Assembly: GCF_024323335.1 (NCBI RefSeq)
Contig: NC_066580.1
Span: 443,029,851 to 443,093,850 of the forward strand
Origin: Lathyrus oleraceus
Lineage: Eukaryota; Streptophyta; Magnoliopsida; Fabales; Fabaceae
Reading direction: 5' to 3'
Length of the DNA stretch: 64,000 bases
The stretch's first letter is position 1, and every line of letters starts with the position of its first letter. The translations under genes were made by a program, and so were the position numbers. A model generated the notes under the pieces. It had not been told where the DNA came from. It saw nothing but the letters and a program-made list of their open reading frames with translations, and did not search any database. Of the stretch, positions 22,454-33,972 are shown in pieces.

Positions 22454-23731
22454 TTAGACATAGTATTTTTTAACTGCATCAGAGTTCACGGGGTGTGAGA
22501 GCTCTTCATCATCCATAGTTATAAGAATCAAGGCACCTCCGGAGAAGGCTTTCTTTACAACATATGGGCCTTCATAATTGGGAGTCCATTTCCCACGTGA
22601 GTCCTTGTGCACTGGCAAGATCTTCTTGAGCACGATGTCTCCTTCTCTAAATTCCCAAACACGTACTTTCTTGTCAAAAGCCCTCTTGATCCGTTTCTGG
22701 TACAACTGCCCATGGCACAGTGAGGTCATTCGCTTCTCATCTATGAGGCTTAACTGATCAAATTTGTTTTGGATCCATTAAGCCTCTTCTAGCTTGGTCT
22801 CCATCAAGATTCTCATTGAAGGTATCTCCACTTCGATTGGGATAACTGCTTCCATCCTATATACTAAAGAAAATGGAGTTGCCCTTGTTGAAGTGCGAAC
22901 GGAAGTCCGATATCCATGCAGTGCGAAGGGTAGCATTTCATGCCAATCTTTATAGGTTTACACCATTTTATGCAGGATCTTCTTGATGTTTTTATTAGCG
23001 GCTTCAACAGCGCCATTCATCTTTGGACGATATGGTGAAGAGTTATGGAGCTCAATCTTGAAGCTTTCGCATAATTCTTTCATTGTCTTATTATTCAGAT
23101 TTGTCCCATTGTCTGTAATAATCCGGCTTGGAACTCCATATCGACAAATAATCTCTTTCTTGAGGAACCGTGCAACCACTTGTTTTGTCACATTAGCATA
23201 AGAGGCGGATTCTACCCATTTGGTAAAGTAATCAATGGCAACCAGGATGAAACGGTGACCATTGAAAGCTTTAGGCTCGATGGCGCCAATCATGTCGATG
23301 CCCCACATTGAGAATGGCCAAGGTGATGTCAAAATATTTAATAGGGTCGGAGGCACGTGTACCTTGTCAGCATAGATTTGGCACTTATGACATTTTCTAG
23401 CATAATTGAAGCAGTCAGATTCCATGGTCAACCAGTAATAACCTTCTCTCAAAATCTTCTTTGCCATGGCATGTCCATTGGCATGAGTTTCAAAGGATCC
23501 TTCATGAATTTCCTTGATTAACAGGTCCGCTTCGCGTCCTTCCACACACCTGAGCAAAATCATCTCGTGGTTTCTCTTGTATAACACACCATTGCTTAAG
23601 AAGAATTTGGATGCCAATTTCCTTAACATTTTCTTGTCAAGGGTTGTTGCATCTGTTGGATATTCTTGGTTTTGCAAAAAGCATCTGATGTCGTGAAACC
23701 AAGGTTTACCGTCAGCTTCCTCTTCAACCAA
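22454..23731 (-). pseudogene. Element E integrase, with stops
   Basis: The N-terminal zinc-binding region ends in CHKCQIYAD. The catalytic triad is present: Asp in WGIDMIG, Asp in ITDNGTNL and Glu in GAVEAANKN. A TAA (about 22957) interrupts the frame after ILHKMV, and the text continues in frame (DWHEMLPFALHGYRTS) to a C-terminal basic part (RVWEFREGDIVLKK) ending at 22454. The enzyme would join element cDNA to host DNA. The catalytic motifs look sound, but the stops prevent a full product. Confidence 0.85.
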
Positions 23732-24583
23732 CTAACAGTAGGCAGGTGCAACTTTCCGCTCTATCTGAATGAGAGGCGCTTCATTATGGAATCTAATTTG
23801 GTACATTGAAGCGAACATAGCCAAAGCATCAGCTATTTGATTCTCAGTTCTCGGGATATGACGAAAAGTGATTTCGTCAAAGTATTTTATTAGTTCCATG
23901 ACATAGGCACGTTATGGGACCAACTTGGCATCACGGGTTTCCTATTCGCCTTTGACTTGGTATATCACCAAGGCTGAGTCTCCACATACTTCGAGGATTT
24001 TGATTCGGAGGTCAATTGTTGCTTCAATGCCTAGGATGCACGCCTCATATTCTACTATATTGTTTGTGCAATCAAAACACAACCTTGATGTGAAAGGAGT
24101 GTATCCACCATTCGGATTCAATAGAACAACTCCTACACCATGCCCCACGTAATTGGAGGAACCATCGAACATGAGCTTCCACCGAGATCCGGGTTCAGGT
24201 CTTTCATCAAGTCTTGGGATTTCACAATCTTTTACTACCATAATGTCTTCATCAGGGAAGTCAAATTTCAACGACTGGTAGTCTTCAACAGGCTGGTGTG
24301 TCAGGTAATCAGACAACATACTTCCTTTAATGGCTTTCTGGGATACATATTGGATGTCATACTCAGACAATAACATCTACCAACGGGCGAGTCTTCCAGT
24401 TAAAGCAGGCTTTTCAAATATATACTTTATTGGATCCATTTTTGAGATCAACAAAGTAGTGTGACAAATCATGTACTGCCTTAGACGGCGAGCGGCCCAT
24501 GCTAAAGCATAACAAGTTTTCTCTAAGAGTGAATATCGAGTTTCACAATCAGTAAACTTCTTGCTTAGATAGTAGATGGCGTG
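23732..24583 (-). pseudogene. Element E RNase H and second, archaeal-type RNase H
   Basis: The first RNase H continues from the RT frame after a frame change near 24584 (LSKKFTDCETRY, LEKTCYALAWA) and is cut by TAG after LARWQ near 24374. The following frame (24376-23942) gives the second domain: KLMFDGSSN, GVGVVLLNP, NNIVEYEACILGIEAT. Two RNase H domains in series are a known trait of the Tat clade. Further stops follow between 23942 and 23731. Confidence 0.8.
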
Positions 24584-25897
24584 TTATTTTTGGCCGGTTT
24601 CATCATGTTGTCCCAGCATGCATCCCATTGACTTTTCAAGCACAGTTAAGTACATAAAGAGTGGTTTCCCCTGAACAGGTGGAATTAGAATAGGGGACTC
24701 TTGCAGGTATTGTCTGATCTTCTTAAAAGCCCTTTGACAGTCAGAGTTCCATTCAACTGCTTGATATTTTCTAAGCAACTTGAATATAGGTTCACATGTA
24801 GCAGTCATATGAGATATAAACCTAGAGATATAGTTCAAACGTCCCAGGAATCCTCTGACTTCTTTCTCTGTACGTGGAGCAGGAATTTCTTGTATTGCTC
24901 TGACCTTGTCTGGATCTACCTCAATTCCTTGTTCACTAACAATGAAACCAAGCAACTTTCTAGATCGGACACTGAAGGTGCATTTAGCAGGATCCAGCCG
25001 TAGTCGGAATTTTTGGAGACGCTCAAATAGCTTTTGCAAGTGATCCATATGGTCCTCTTCACTTTGGGATTTCGTGATCATATCATCGACATAAACCTCA
25101 ATTTCCTTGTGCATCATGTCATGGAAAAGAGTGACCATTGCTCTTTGGTAAGTTGCCCCAACATTTTTGAGACCAAATGGCATTACCTTGTAGCAAAATG
25201 TTCCCCAAGGGCAGATGAATGTGGTCTTTTCCATGTCTTTTGGAGCCATCTTAATTTGATTATAACCCGAGATTCTGTCCATGAAGGAGAAGATTGTGAA
25301 CTTAGCGGTGTTATCTACCAAAGTGTCAATATGCGGCAAGGGAAAATCGTCCTTTGTACTAGCTTTGTTTAGATCCCTGTAATCTACACACATCCTAACT
25401 TTGCCATCCTTTTTGGGTACTGATACGATATTAACTACCCATTGAGGGTACTTCATAACTGCTAGAAAACCGACATCAAATTGGCGTTTCACCTTGTCAC
25501 AAATCTTTAAAGCCATGCCGGGTCTTACTCTTCGGAGCTTCTGCTTCACCGGCGGGAAATCTGGATGTAGTGGCAGCTTGTGGACAACAATATCAGTATC
25601 TAAACCTGGCATATCTTGGTATGACCATGCAAATACATCTACATATTCTTGTAGCAACTTGATCAATCTGTCTTTGATGCTTGCCCTAAGTGTAGTCCCG
25701 ACTTTAACCTCTTTCTTCTCTTCCAGTGCCAAGGTTGATTGTCTCCACCAGTTCTTGATGCGGCTGAAGGGCATTTGACTCATGCTCGAGCAGCCTTGCC
25801 ATTTCTTCAGGGAAATCTCAATCTTCCTCACTATCCTCTTCTGCTTGGTATATGGAGAATTCAAAGTTATAAGAAGTAGTGGGGTCACCGAATTCAA
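24584..25897 (-). pseudogene. Element E reverse transcriptase
   Basis: RT motifs occur in order: VRMCVDYRDLNKA, PLPHIDTLVDN, FSFMDRISGYNQI, TTFICPWGTFCYKVMPFGLKN and EVYVDDMITKS with the YVDD catalytic pair, then the thumb (LGFIVSEQGIEVDPDKV) and the connection to RNase H. The first roughly 40 codons shown by this frame are out of phase; the adjacent frame reads VEFGDPTTSYNFEF, as expected for Ogre, so a frame change lies near 25780. The central RT itself is open. Confidence 0.88.
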
Positions 25898-25914
25898 CTG
25901 GTTTATTGATTATT

Positions 25915-26170
25915 CTGCATGTTTTTTAAATGATGGTTTTTTAGAAAAGTGGAAATAAAATGCAAAAGAAAGAAAATATTTTTGTAACTTTTGAAAGGAT
26001 TGCCATTTTAAGGAAAGAAAAACAAATAAATGAACGATAAGAATTTGAACAAAATGATCTTTATTTGTCATAATGATTTTGAAATTTAAAGTGGCCCTAC
26101 AAATGATCCGTTAGCCTTGGGCAGAGCTAAGGATTTTGAAAAACAAAAGAAAACATAATTACTTTGACAC
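25915..26170 (-). other. Candidate Ogre-type intron between protease region and RT
   Basis: Ogre elements are known to splice an intron between protease and RT. On the minus strand an acceptor TGCAG lies at about 25919-25915, before sequence giving INKPVEFGDP. A frame-compatible donor GT lies at 26170-26169 after a VFP coding stretch; another GT at 26100 would put a stop in frame. The segment is AT-rich with several stops, as expected. The exact donor is uncertain. Confidence 0.35.
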
Positions 26171-27285
26171 GGAAAAACTTCTAGAATATCAACTGCCTCC
26201 CAATTTGTTAAGGTTGCTTCACACCGATATACCAGATTTGATGCTTCTCCATCTTCAGTGTCATCTTCAACTGCACCAACTTGATCCCCATGAATACAAC
26301 TTGTGCTTAAGAAGACTTCTTGAATGCTCCGTATGCGGTTCTTTACAGGGACCAGGGATCCTTCCTTAGTAGAAGGCTTGTACCCCAAACCGAAACGATC
26401 TTTTTTCTTGCTGACATCGATGACTTGCCCCCAACCAGCAGGACATCCACTTTCAACTGTTGACTTCGCGCTCTTCAAAGAGGCGAACGACAGACTGGCT
26501 TCCTCAACATGATCATTTACTTCCGCAAGTGTGGCATTGGCTATTTCAAGTGCTTGGAAAGAAGTCTCCAAAGCATCTTCACCAACCTCAATATAACAAA
26601 AAGAGGAGAGTTGACTAATGATGAAATCTTCTTCACCGGAGACAATGATGAGCTTGTCGTCGACGACAAACTTCATTTTCTGATGCAAAGTAGAAGTCAC
26701 TGCCCCAGCAGCATGTATCCACAGACGTCCCAAAAGGCAACTATAAGCGGGATTGATGTCTATGACTTAGAAATTGATGGGGAATACATGCGGTCCGATT
26801 TGGATTGATAGCTCTACCTCCCCAACTACTGTCCTTCGGGAACCGTCAAAGGCTTTTACCACGAGCACGCTGGATTTCATCTCTGAACCTTGGTAAGATA
26901 ATTTAGCAAGTGCCATTTTTGGTAGGACATTGAGGGATGATCCAGTGTCAATTGAGACCCTGGCCAGAGCATCTTCTTGGCACTTTATGGATACATGTAA
27001 AGCGCGGTTGTGATTTTGCCCTTCCTTGGGTAGCTCTTCATTGCTGAAACTTAAAGTGTTGCAAGTTTTGATATTGGCGACCACCCCATCGAATTGGCCA
27101 ACCATTATATCATGAGTAACATGAGCTTTAGAAAGCACTTTCAGTAGAGCCTCCCTATGAGCTTGGGAATTCAGAAGCAAGGATAAGATAGATATTTTTA
27201 ACGGTGTTTGATGTAGTTGATCGACTATCTTGTAGTCACTTTTCTTTATCATTTTCAGAAATTCAACCGCTTCACCTGATTGCAC
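26171..27285 (-). pseudogene. Element E aspartic protease region
   Basis: The catalytic signature is DTGSSLNVLPKMAL in the 26767-27285 frame. It is followed after a frame change by the conserved post-protease segment RLWIHAAGAVTSTLHQK and the NWEAVDI motif before the candidate intron. The protease would cut the gag-pol polyprotein. The frame break near 26760 separates it from the downstream part. Confidence 0.8.
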
Positions 27286-27318
27286 CGCTGACTGTACCCC
27301 TCCAGATTCTTGGGTAGG

Positions 27319-29633
27319 CTATGTAGTTGTAGCTTCTTTTATTGGTTCTTGAGGGATTATATTGAAACCATGAGTATAAATCCAACCACTGCGGGTCATT
27401 AGGCTCGTACCTACGATGTTAGTGATATTGGCGTCAACATTCTCTAAGCTCTTCTCACATTCAACATCTTTGGGCTCTCCATCTACCACTCCATCCACCA
27501 TAGTTATGTCATATTTCCACGACACGACCTTGGTGCTTTCAAAGGGAAATGGGGTAGGCATACAAACTACCACGGGTGATGGATGAACAACATCTTTTCT
27601 TTGATAAGTTATCTCAACAAACTCTGGTAGATTGAAAAAGGGTTCAATTACTAAAATTTCCTCGTTTGTTGTAGGACCACAAACTTGTAAGACACCTTGA
27701 TCCATCAAGTTTTGAATATCAGTTCGTACCATTTTATACCCTCTTGGATAAACGACACATTCTTCACAGTTGTTGTGACATGCATCAATTAAACTAGCTC
27801 CCACCAATTTTGCATGGAGTGCTAGCAACAGAGTTTTAACATCTTCAACATTTTTTATTATACAAACATTAGAAACATCCTCAATGTAATTAACATCAAC
27901 ATGCGCCGACAGCGGGTTACTTTTTACGTTGGGTCCAACATCTCGAAATGAAAGGATCTTCTTCTCAACCAACTCTCGCACAATATGCTTCAAAGCATAA
28001 CATCCTTCCAAATCATGCCCATGAGCGCCCTCATGGAAAGGACAATGAGCATCTTGATTGTACCATGGAGGCAAAGGATTTGGTGGAGGATCCAAAGGTC
28101 TGGGAGTCACCAATCCTTTCTGCAGCAATGATGGATACAACTCAGTATACGTCATAGGGATCGGAGCGAAAGAACGTCTACCTCTTTGTACCCTATTCTG
28201 ATTTGGAAGATTTTGTGGATGAGGGGCTTGCTGCCTTGGTTGTTGATAAACGGGTGCAGTAGGTGCTCATTGGTATACTGGTGCTTGTTGAACAGGTTGA
28301 TAGATAGGAGCTTGTGATTGGTTAAAAGTTGGTGTGACTGTTGCCACATATGGTTGTTGGATATACTGCACTGGATAAGATGGTTGTTGTTGAGCAATTT
28401 GTTATTGTTGCTTCTTCCACGAGTGACTCATTCTTTGACTGGTCGACACTATGTTTGTTTCGCCCTCTTTCTTTGAAAACCTCCAGAAAACTTTTTGACA
28501 TTATTACCAAATGTTTCAGTGGTGGTTATCATTTTGCCATTCTTCAATTCAAGCTCGACTTTTATGCCCACGACAACCAAGTCAGAGAAACTTGCCGATA
28601 CACTACTCACCATCCTTTCATAGAACATGGGCTTTAGTGTATCCATGAACCAATCTGCTAACTCCTTCTCAACAAGGGGTGGTTCGACTTGCGAGGCCAC
28701 TTCCCTCAATTGTTGTGCGTATTCCTTAAAAGACTCGTTATCTTTCTGGGACATGCTGAGAAATTGCCTCCTATCCGGGGCCATATCCATGTTATACTTA
28801 TAATGCTGGATGAAAGCATCAGATAAGTCTTGGAAACAACGAATTCTACTTTGATCAAGGCTTAAGTACCACTTAGAGGGAGCACCCCTCAAGCTGTCTT
28901 GGAAGAAATGTATCATAAGTTTATCGTCCTCCACGTGCGCCACCATTTTCCGATAGTACATAATGAGGTGACTTTTAGGACATGAGTGAACCCCGTACTT
29001 ATCGAAATTCGGGGTCTTGAATTTTGCGGGAATCACGATACCGGACACTAGGCACATCTCCCTAGCAACAGCACCAAAGACTTTGTCACCTTCCATAGCC
29101 CTTAACCTTTTCTCAAGAATTTGAAAATTCTCCTTCATTCCTCTTATGTCTTCATGCCTTTCATCATCTTCGTCAGAAAAATCCGGAGCATGTTGTTGAT
29201 CTTCAAAATAAGGTTGCACATGTGCATGGACAAGGGGTGGTGCAAATGTGTGGACCACGGGATGAGCTTCATTGATAGTTGGTAGAGGAACTGTTTGTTG
29301 AGTGGATTGTACAACTCTAGGGGAGCCTTCAACTGGAGGTGTAAAGCCGGGAGGTAAACCGAAAATTGGCCAAGTAGTAGACATTGTTCTTGCAAGTCGG
29401 GGTTCAATCGTAGGACCAGTGATATCTGAAACGACCATCGTTTGGGTGTCCAATTTGGCCTTAATGACTTGTAGTATCTCCATGACTTGACCCATATTTC
29501 CTCGCAGGTCCTCAAGTTCTAAGCTTACTCTCTCCAATTCTTGCTCTTGATCCGCCATTCTTTGACGAGCGTTGGCTCGAGTGTTGTAGTGGTGTTGAGG
29601 ACTCAGTATGTAACAACTAGATAGAGAAAACAT
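27319..29633 (-). pseudogene. Element E gag
   Basis: The frame 29633-28449 holds an N-terminal coiled coil (QELERVSLELEDLRG) and the Ty3-type capsid core (KWYLSLDQSRI, FKEYAQQLREVASQV, ADWFMDTLKPMFYERM). After frame changes in a Gln/His/Asn-rich stretch (about 28450-28155), the frame 28155-27319 carries a CPFHEGAHGHDLEGC motif typical of Ogre gag C termini. Gag is followed directly by protease. The TAC-type stop and frame changes show a decayed gene. Confidence 0.82.
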
Positions 29634-29917
29634 AATGAGTTTTTATTTATTTATTTTGGAGAATGCATGAATGTATGTATGAATGTATTATGAAGTTTTA
29701 TGTTTATTTATTTTTAGGGATTCTTATAAACTTTGCAGTTGTTGAGCACACACTTCGAAAGTAATGTGAACAGAAATAGAAGACAATAGTCAGAATCTGA
29801 TGCAAAAATTCAATACCCATTCATTCAATGAAGCCAAAAAGTATGGAGTATATAGTCAAAGTGGGTACAAAATATTAATCCAAATATAAAAATTGGAAAT
29901 AACACGAAGCAAACAAC

Positions 29918-31407
29918 TTAAAGAGTCTTCTTAGCAACTCGCTCTTTGTGGGCCTTCAATTCTTCTTTGAATCTTCGCATCATCCTTTCACAAAGCAAAA
30001 CAAGGTCACGAACCGAAGGATTAGTGTTATTTTCATCCATGTCCTCTAGAGCATTTTCTAATTTCCATGGTAAGCCTATCGCCACACCATTACAAAACTC
30101 TATGAGGTTAGCCAACTTCGTATGGTATGGAGCAACACTTGGCTGCAGAAGGTTGATGGTGCATTCATACTCATCCAATATCTCATTCAAATGCTTCCTA
30201 TGATTTAGCCAACCCATGCTTTGCTTCTTCAGAGACTCATATTTTTCCTTCCAATAACTAGCTAGCTCCTTGTTGGTATTCAACTCATCACACTTCTCTT
30301 CCCAGGCTTTAGGACATATTTGAGAGGCTCTTTGGGCTCGTTCCTTAAGATGTCTTTCACGCACCACTTCAGCTTCAGAGCTTCGAAGTTGCTCCTTCAG
30401 TTCTTGGATTTGGGCTTCAAGCTCCTCCCTTACCTCCTTCTTTTACTTAGTGGCTAGGTCCCACCAACGCTTCCACTCTTGTCCATCTCTTTTGGCCTTA
30501 GCTAACTCATCATGGAGTGAAACTAATCCACTATCAGCCTGATCTAGGCACTCCAAGACTCTTTCCTTGAGATCTTGCTCAATTTTGTTCTTCTTACGAC
30601 TCTCCTCCAAAAGTTCCTTCCTTTGGTTACTCTTCCTCTTGAGAATCATATTTTCCCCAATTTCTTTGTAGAGTTTAGATTGCAGATCCTCTTTCTCCTT
30701 TCCAAGTTTAGCTACCATGGCTCTAAGTTCTTCCACCTCTTCAAGATAAACAGGGATTGGTTATGGTGAAATAGACTTTAGAGGAATCTCTATAGAAAAA
30801 GGGAGCTTCACAACTTTGATCCTCTCCGAGACCCGTTGCTGATAAGGAACCCTTGATGCACCATTCTTCTTTACTAATTTTGTTCCTTTGGTATGCACCT
30901 TTTCCCAAGATTGGATGATCTTACATAGTAGAAAAGGATCATTGGTTCCCATATCATTCAAAACCATCTTTTCTAACTCTTTATCATCGGGCTTCCCACG
31001 TATAGGGTATCCAAACTGTCGTAGAACTAACATGGGGTTGTAGTAGATGCAACCTTTAGATCCTATTAGTGATACATTTGGGAAACTACCATAACTGACA
31101 ATGATTTCTTCAACATTCAGCTTATGTCGGTACCAAATGATATCCTTACTAGACAAAGACACCAGAGTTCTTGCCCAATCCCCATTGGACATTTCACTGA
31201 TGTGAGCATTAGGCTTGAACACATATGAGATAAGCCAATTATAGAGCAATGGAAGGCAACATATCAACATTCCATTCTTTTTTTGATGTCGAGTATGCAA
31301 AGTATGAAAAGTGTCAGCTAGTAGTGGAGGAACCAAACTTTGTTTATCCTTCCAAACGGCCCAAAAGGTACTTATGGCAGCTGAATCTATAAAACCTTCA
31401 TGGGTTG
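29918..31407 (-). pseudogene. Element E ORF1, C-terminal two thirds
   Basis: Ogre elements carry an ORF of unknown function upstream of gag. This part resumes right at Sirevirus B's insertion point (HEGFIDSAAISTFWAVWK) and runs through LPLLYNWLISYVFKPN and IIWYRHKLNVEEI to a stop near 30761. Two coiled-coil pieces follow (30736-30443 and 30367-29918: LGKEKEDLQSKLYKEIGEN; YWKEKYESLKKQSMG), divided by further stops. The family is probably what databases list as a DUF in Ogre ORF1. The N-terminal part lies at 40741-41248. Confidence 0.7.
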
Positions 31408-31460
31408 TGTTGGTTCTATGTGTTGGCATCAATTTTGGTAAAACCTAGAGTTATCACAAG

Positions 31461-31563
31461 TTGTCACGTGTGTTGTCTTGACATGTGATATCAGTTTCCT
31501 GCAGGATGCTTAAATATGGTTGTGCAGGATTTAGCTAAGATGTCAGACCCGATGTTAAGACAT
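31461..31563 (+). promoter_or_regulatory. Two symmetric boxes in U3 of element B
   Basis: TTGTCA...TGACAT (31461-31484) and ATGTCA...AGACAT (31540-31563), each with a 12-bp spacer, upstream of the TATA motif. Both are conserved in the 3' LTR (39812 and 39891). Confidence 0.55.
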
Positions 31564-32336
31564 GTGTATACAGAATATTCAGTCTGAATGTTATGTATCT
31601 TAAGATTGCGCTTTTCATGCAAATTTGTGTGTGATTATGTGGAGATTGAATGCGCTATTCGAGGAGTAATTTGATTTAAAACCAAATTGATTTATTTTCC
31701 AATAAAGGATGATTAGCTGTCGTGAATAAGAAGATACACAAGGAAAATAGATTTAGGGTTTTATGATGCCCATGCCCATTCAAAAGCTTCTATTTAAAGG
31801 CCATGTAAAACCTGATTTTAACACACAAGAAACAAACGAAATAGTGAGAGAGTTTCAAGGTTTTAGTCTTGTGTGATCTTGTGTATTGTGAGCCATTCAT
31901 TCATCCTATTGATGATTGAATTGGACTGACTTTTGTGTTGTAATTTTTCTAATCTAAGCTTTGAAGCATGAGTGTGTGTTTACTTGGTTGAAGATTTTAA
32001 GCAAGATCAAGTATGTGTTCTTGAAGAGTGTCTTCTTTCTTTGTAATATTTGTTTTTATATCACTGCTGTGGTTGAGGGGGAGTGAGTAGTGTCTCATAT
32101 CTAAGAGTTCTTAGATAGAAGTCACACGGGTAGAGATTAGGTAAAAATACTGTAACTTGAAGTTGTTTATTGAGAGTCTTTGAACTAATTCTGTTTAGTG
32201 GATTTCCTTCCTGGCTTGGTATCCCCCAGACGTAGGTGAGTTTGCACCGAACTGGGTTAACAATTGCTTGTGTCACTTGTTCTATTGTTTCTTTGTCTTT
32301 TATCCTGTTTATATTTTAGTTGTTGTTCAGATATTA

Positions 32337-32360
32337 GTGTCGTGACATTACCTTCGACAT
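32337..32360 (+). promoter_or_regulatory. Symmetric box near U5 end of element B
   Basis: GTGTCG, 12 bp, CGACAT. The inner TGTCG/CGACA pair keeps symmetry with a different base from the usual TGTCA/TGACA. In the 3' LTR the second half has mutated to CAACAT. Confidence 0.5.
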
Positions 32361-32386
32361 CTCATATCTGATACCAGAATTTCAAT

Positions 32387-32398
32387 TGGTATCAGAGC
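32387..32398 (+). promoter_or_regulatory. Primer binding site, initiator Met tRNA (element B)
   Basis: TGGTATCAGAGC, two bases after the LTR end. Confidence 0.88.
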
Positions 32399-32451
32399 AG
32401 GCATCCTGCTTTGGTTCTGGGTGAGATCTTAGGACGTTACTTTCTAGTACT

Positions 32452-33972
32452 ATGGATAGAGACGGAGGATCTGTTCACAGACCACCAATTTTGCATGGAT
32501 CTAACTATGACTACTAGAAATCTTGAATGGTAGCCTTCTTGAAATCTTTGGATAATAAGGCTTGGAAGGTTGTTCTAATAGGCTGGGAACATCCTTTCAT
32601 TACTAAGGAAGGAGAAGTTACAACTGATAAGAAGGCTGAGGAAGAATGAACCAAGGAGGAGGATGAACTAGCTCTTGGAAACTCTAAAGCATTGAATCCT
32701 ATATTCAACGGGGTTGATAAGAACATCTTCAGACTGGCGAACAACTGTGAGGTGGATAAAGATGCTTGGAATATTCTCAAAACCACTCATGAAGGTACCT
32801 CTAGAGTAAAGATGTCTAGATTGCAGTTGCTTACTACTAAGTTTGATAATTTGAGGATGAAAGAAGATGAAAGTATTCATGACTTCCATATGAATATCCT
32901 TGAAATTGCTAATGCCTCAGAAGCCCTGGGTAAGAAGATGTCAGATGAAAAACTTGTGAGGAAAATTCTCAGGTCACTTCCCAAGAGATTTTCCATGAAA
33001 GTGACAGCCATAGAAGAATCTCAAGACATTTGCAATATGAGAGTGGATTAGCTAATTGGATCCCTCCAAACATTCGAGTTGGGAATGAGTGATGGATCTG
33101 AAAAGAAAGGCAAAAGCATAGCCTTTATGTCAAACACTAAAGAGAAAGAGGAAGGCAGTGGTCAGGATACTGATGAAGATCTGGAAAATGATGTAGCATT
33201 ACTGGGGAGACAATTCAACAAACTCCTGAAGAGGATGGATGCAAGTTCAAAGTCTAATGTCAAGAACAACTCATTTGACATCAGTAGGTCCAATGATGCT
33301 AGAATAAGAACAAAATCTGAGGAAAAATCCAAACAGGGAAAAGGAGTTCAGTGCCATGAATCTGAAGGGTATGGACACATTAGAGCTAAATGTGGGACCT
33401 ACCTCAAGAAACAGAAGAAGAGTCTTGCTGCTACTTGGTCTGATGAAAGTGAAACAGAAGGAGAGTTTGTCAATCTTGTGACTGCCTTGACTGGAAGATG
33501 GGGTTCTGATGAAGACTCAAGTGATGATGAAGTAACCTTTGATGAATTAGCTACTACCTACAGAAAGTTGTTTTACAGAAGTGGAGAAGTGTGTCAACAA
33601 GTGGAGAATCAGAAGAAATTGATAACCCAACTAGAGGATGAGAAAACAGAACACTTAGAAACCATTTCTAAGTTGAAGATCGAAGTTGTGTTCCTGAACT
33701 CCAAACTGGATGAGATGACAAAGTGTGCCAGAATGCTAAACAGTGGATCTGACACCTTAGACAAAATCCTCCAGACTGGAAAGATGGCAGGAGACAAGTC
33801 TGGCCTTGGGTTCAATGAATCCACTCCTTAGTGTAGTCACACTGGTAGCAAACCAAAGATGTCACATCAGGTGTCTCAACATCACAAGGAAAGACAACAT
33901 AAAGGAAAACACCAAAGATGGAGATGTCATTATTATGGGTAATTTGGCCACATAAAACCATTATGCTTTAAG
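32452..33972 (+). pseudogene. Element B gag, multiple stops
   Basis: The ATG at 32452 opens MDRDGGSVHRPP, the same start as in A. In-frame stops occur at 32515, 32524, 32647, 33049, 33829 and 33940. The first zinc knuckle reads CHESEGYGHIRAKC, so its second Cys is Ser. The second knuckle (CHYYG-stop-FGHIKPLC) has lost a Cys and gained TAA. The middle coiled coil (QKKLITQLEDEKTEHLETISKLK) is present once. Gag is clearly dead, whereas the downstream pol frame is uninterrupted. Confidence 0.88.

Larger units (their letters stand above)
31408..32384 (+). repeat. Element B 5' LTR (977 bp)
   Basis: Begins TGTTGGTTCTATG and ends CCAGAATTTCA. A TATA-like TATTTAAA lies at 31791-31798. Symmetric boxes are at 31461-31484, 31540-31563 (one mismatch) and 32337-32360. 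Confidence 0.93.

Noticed and set aside
32387..32398. tRNA gene fragment at primer sites
   Set aside because: Only 12 bases match the tRNA 3' end; their place after the LTR shows that they are primer sites. I saw no complete tRNA or rRNA gene in the window.
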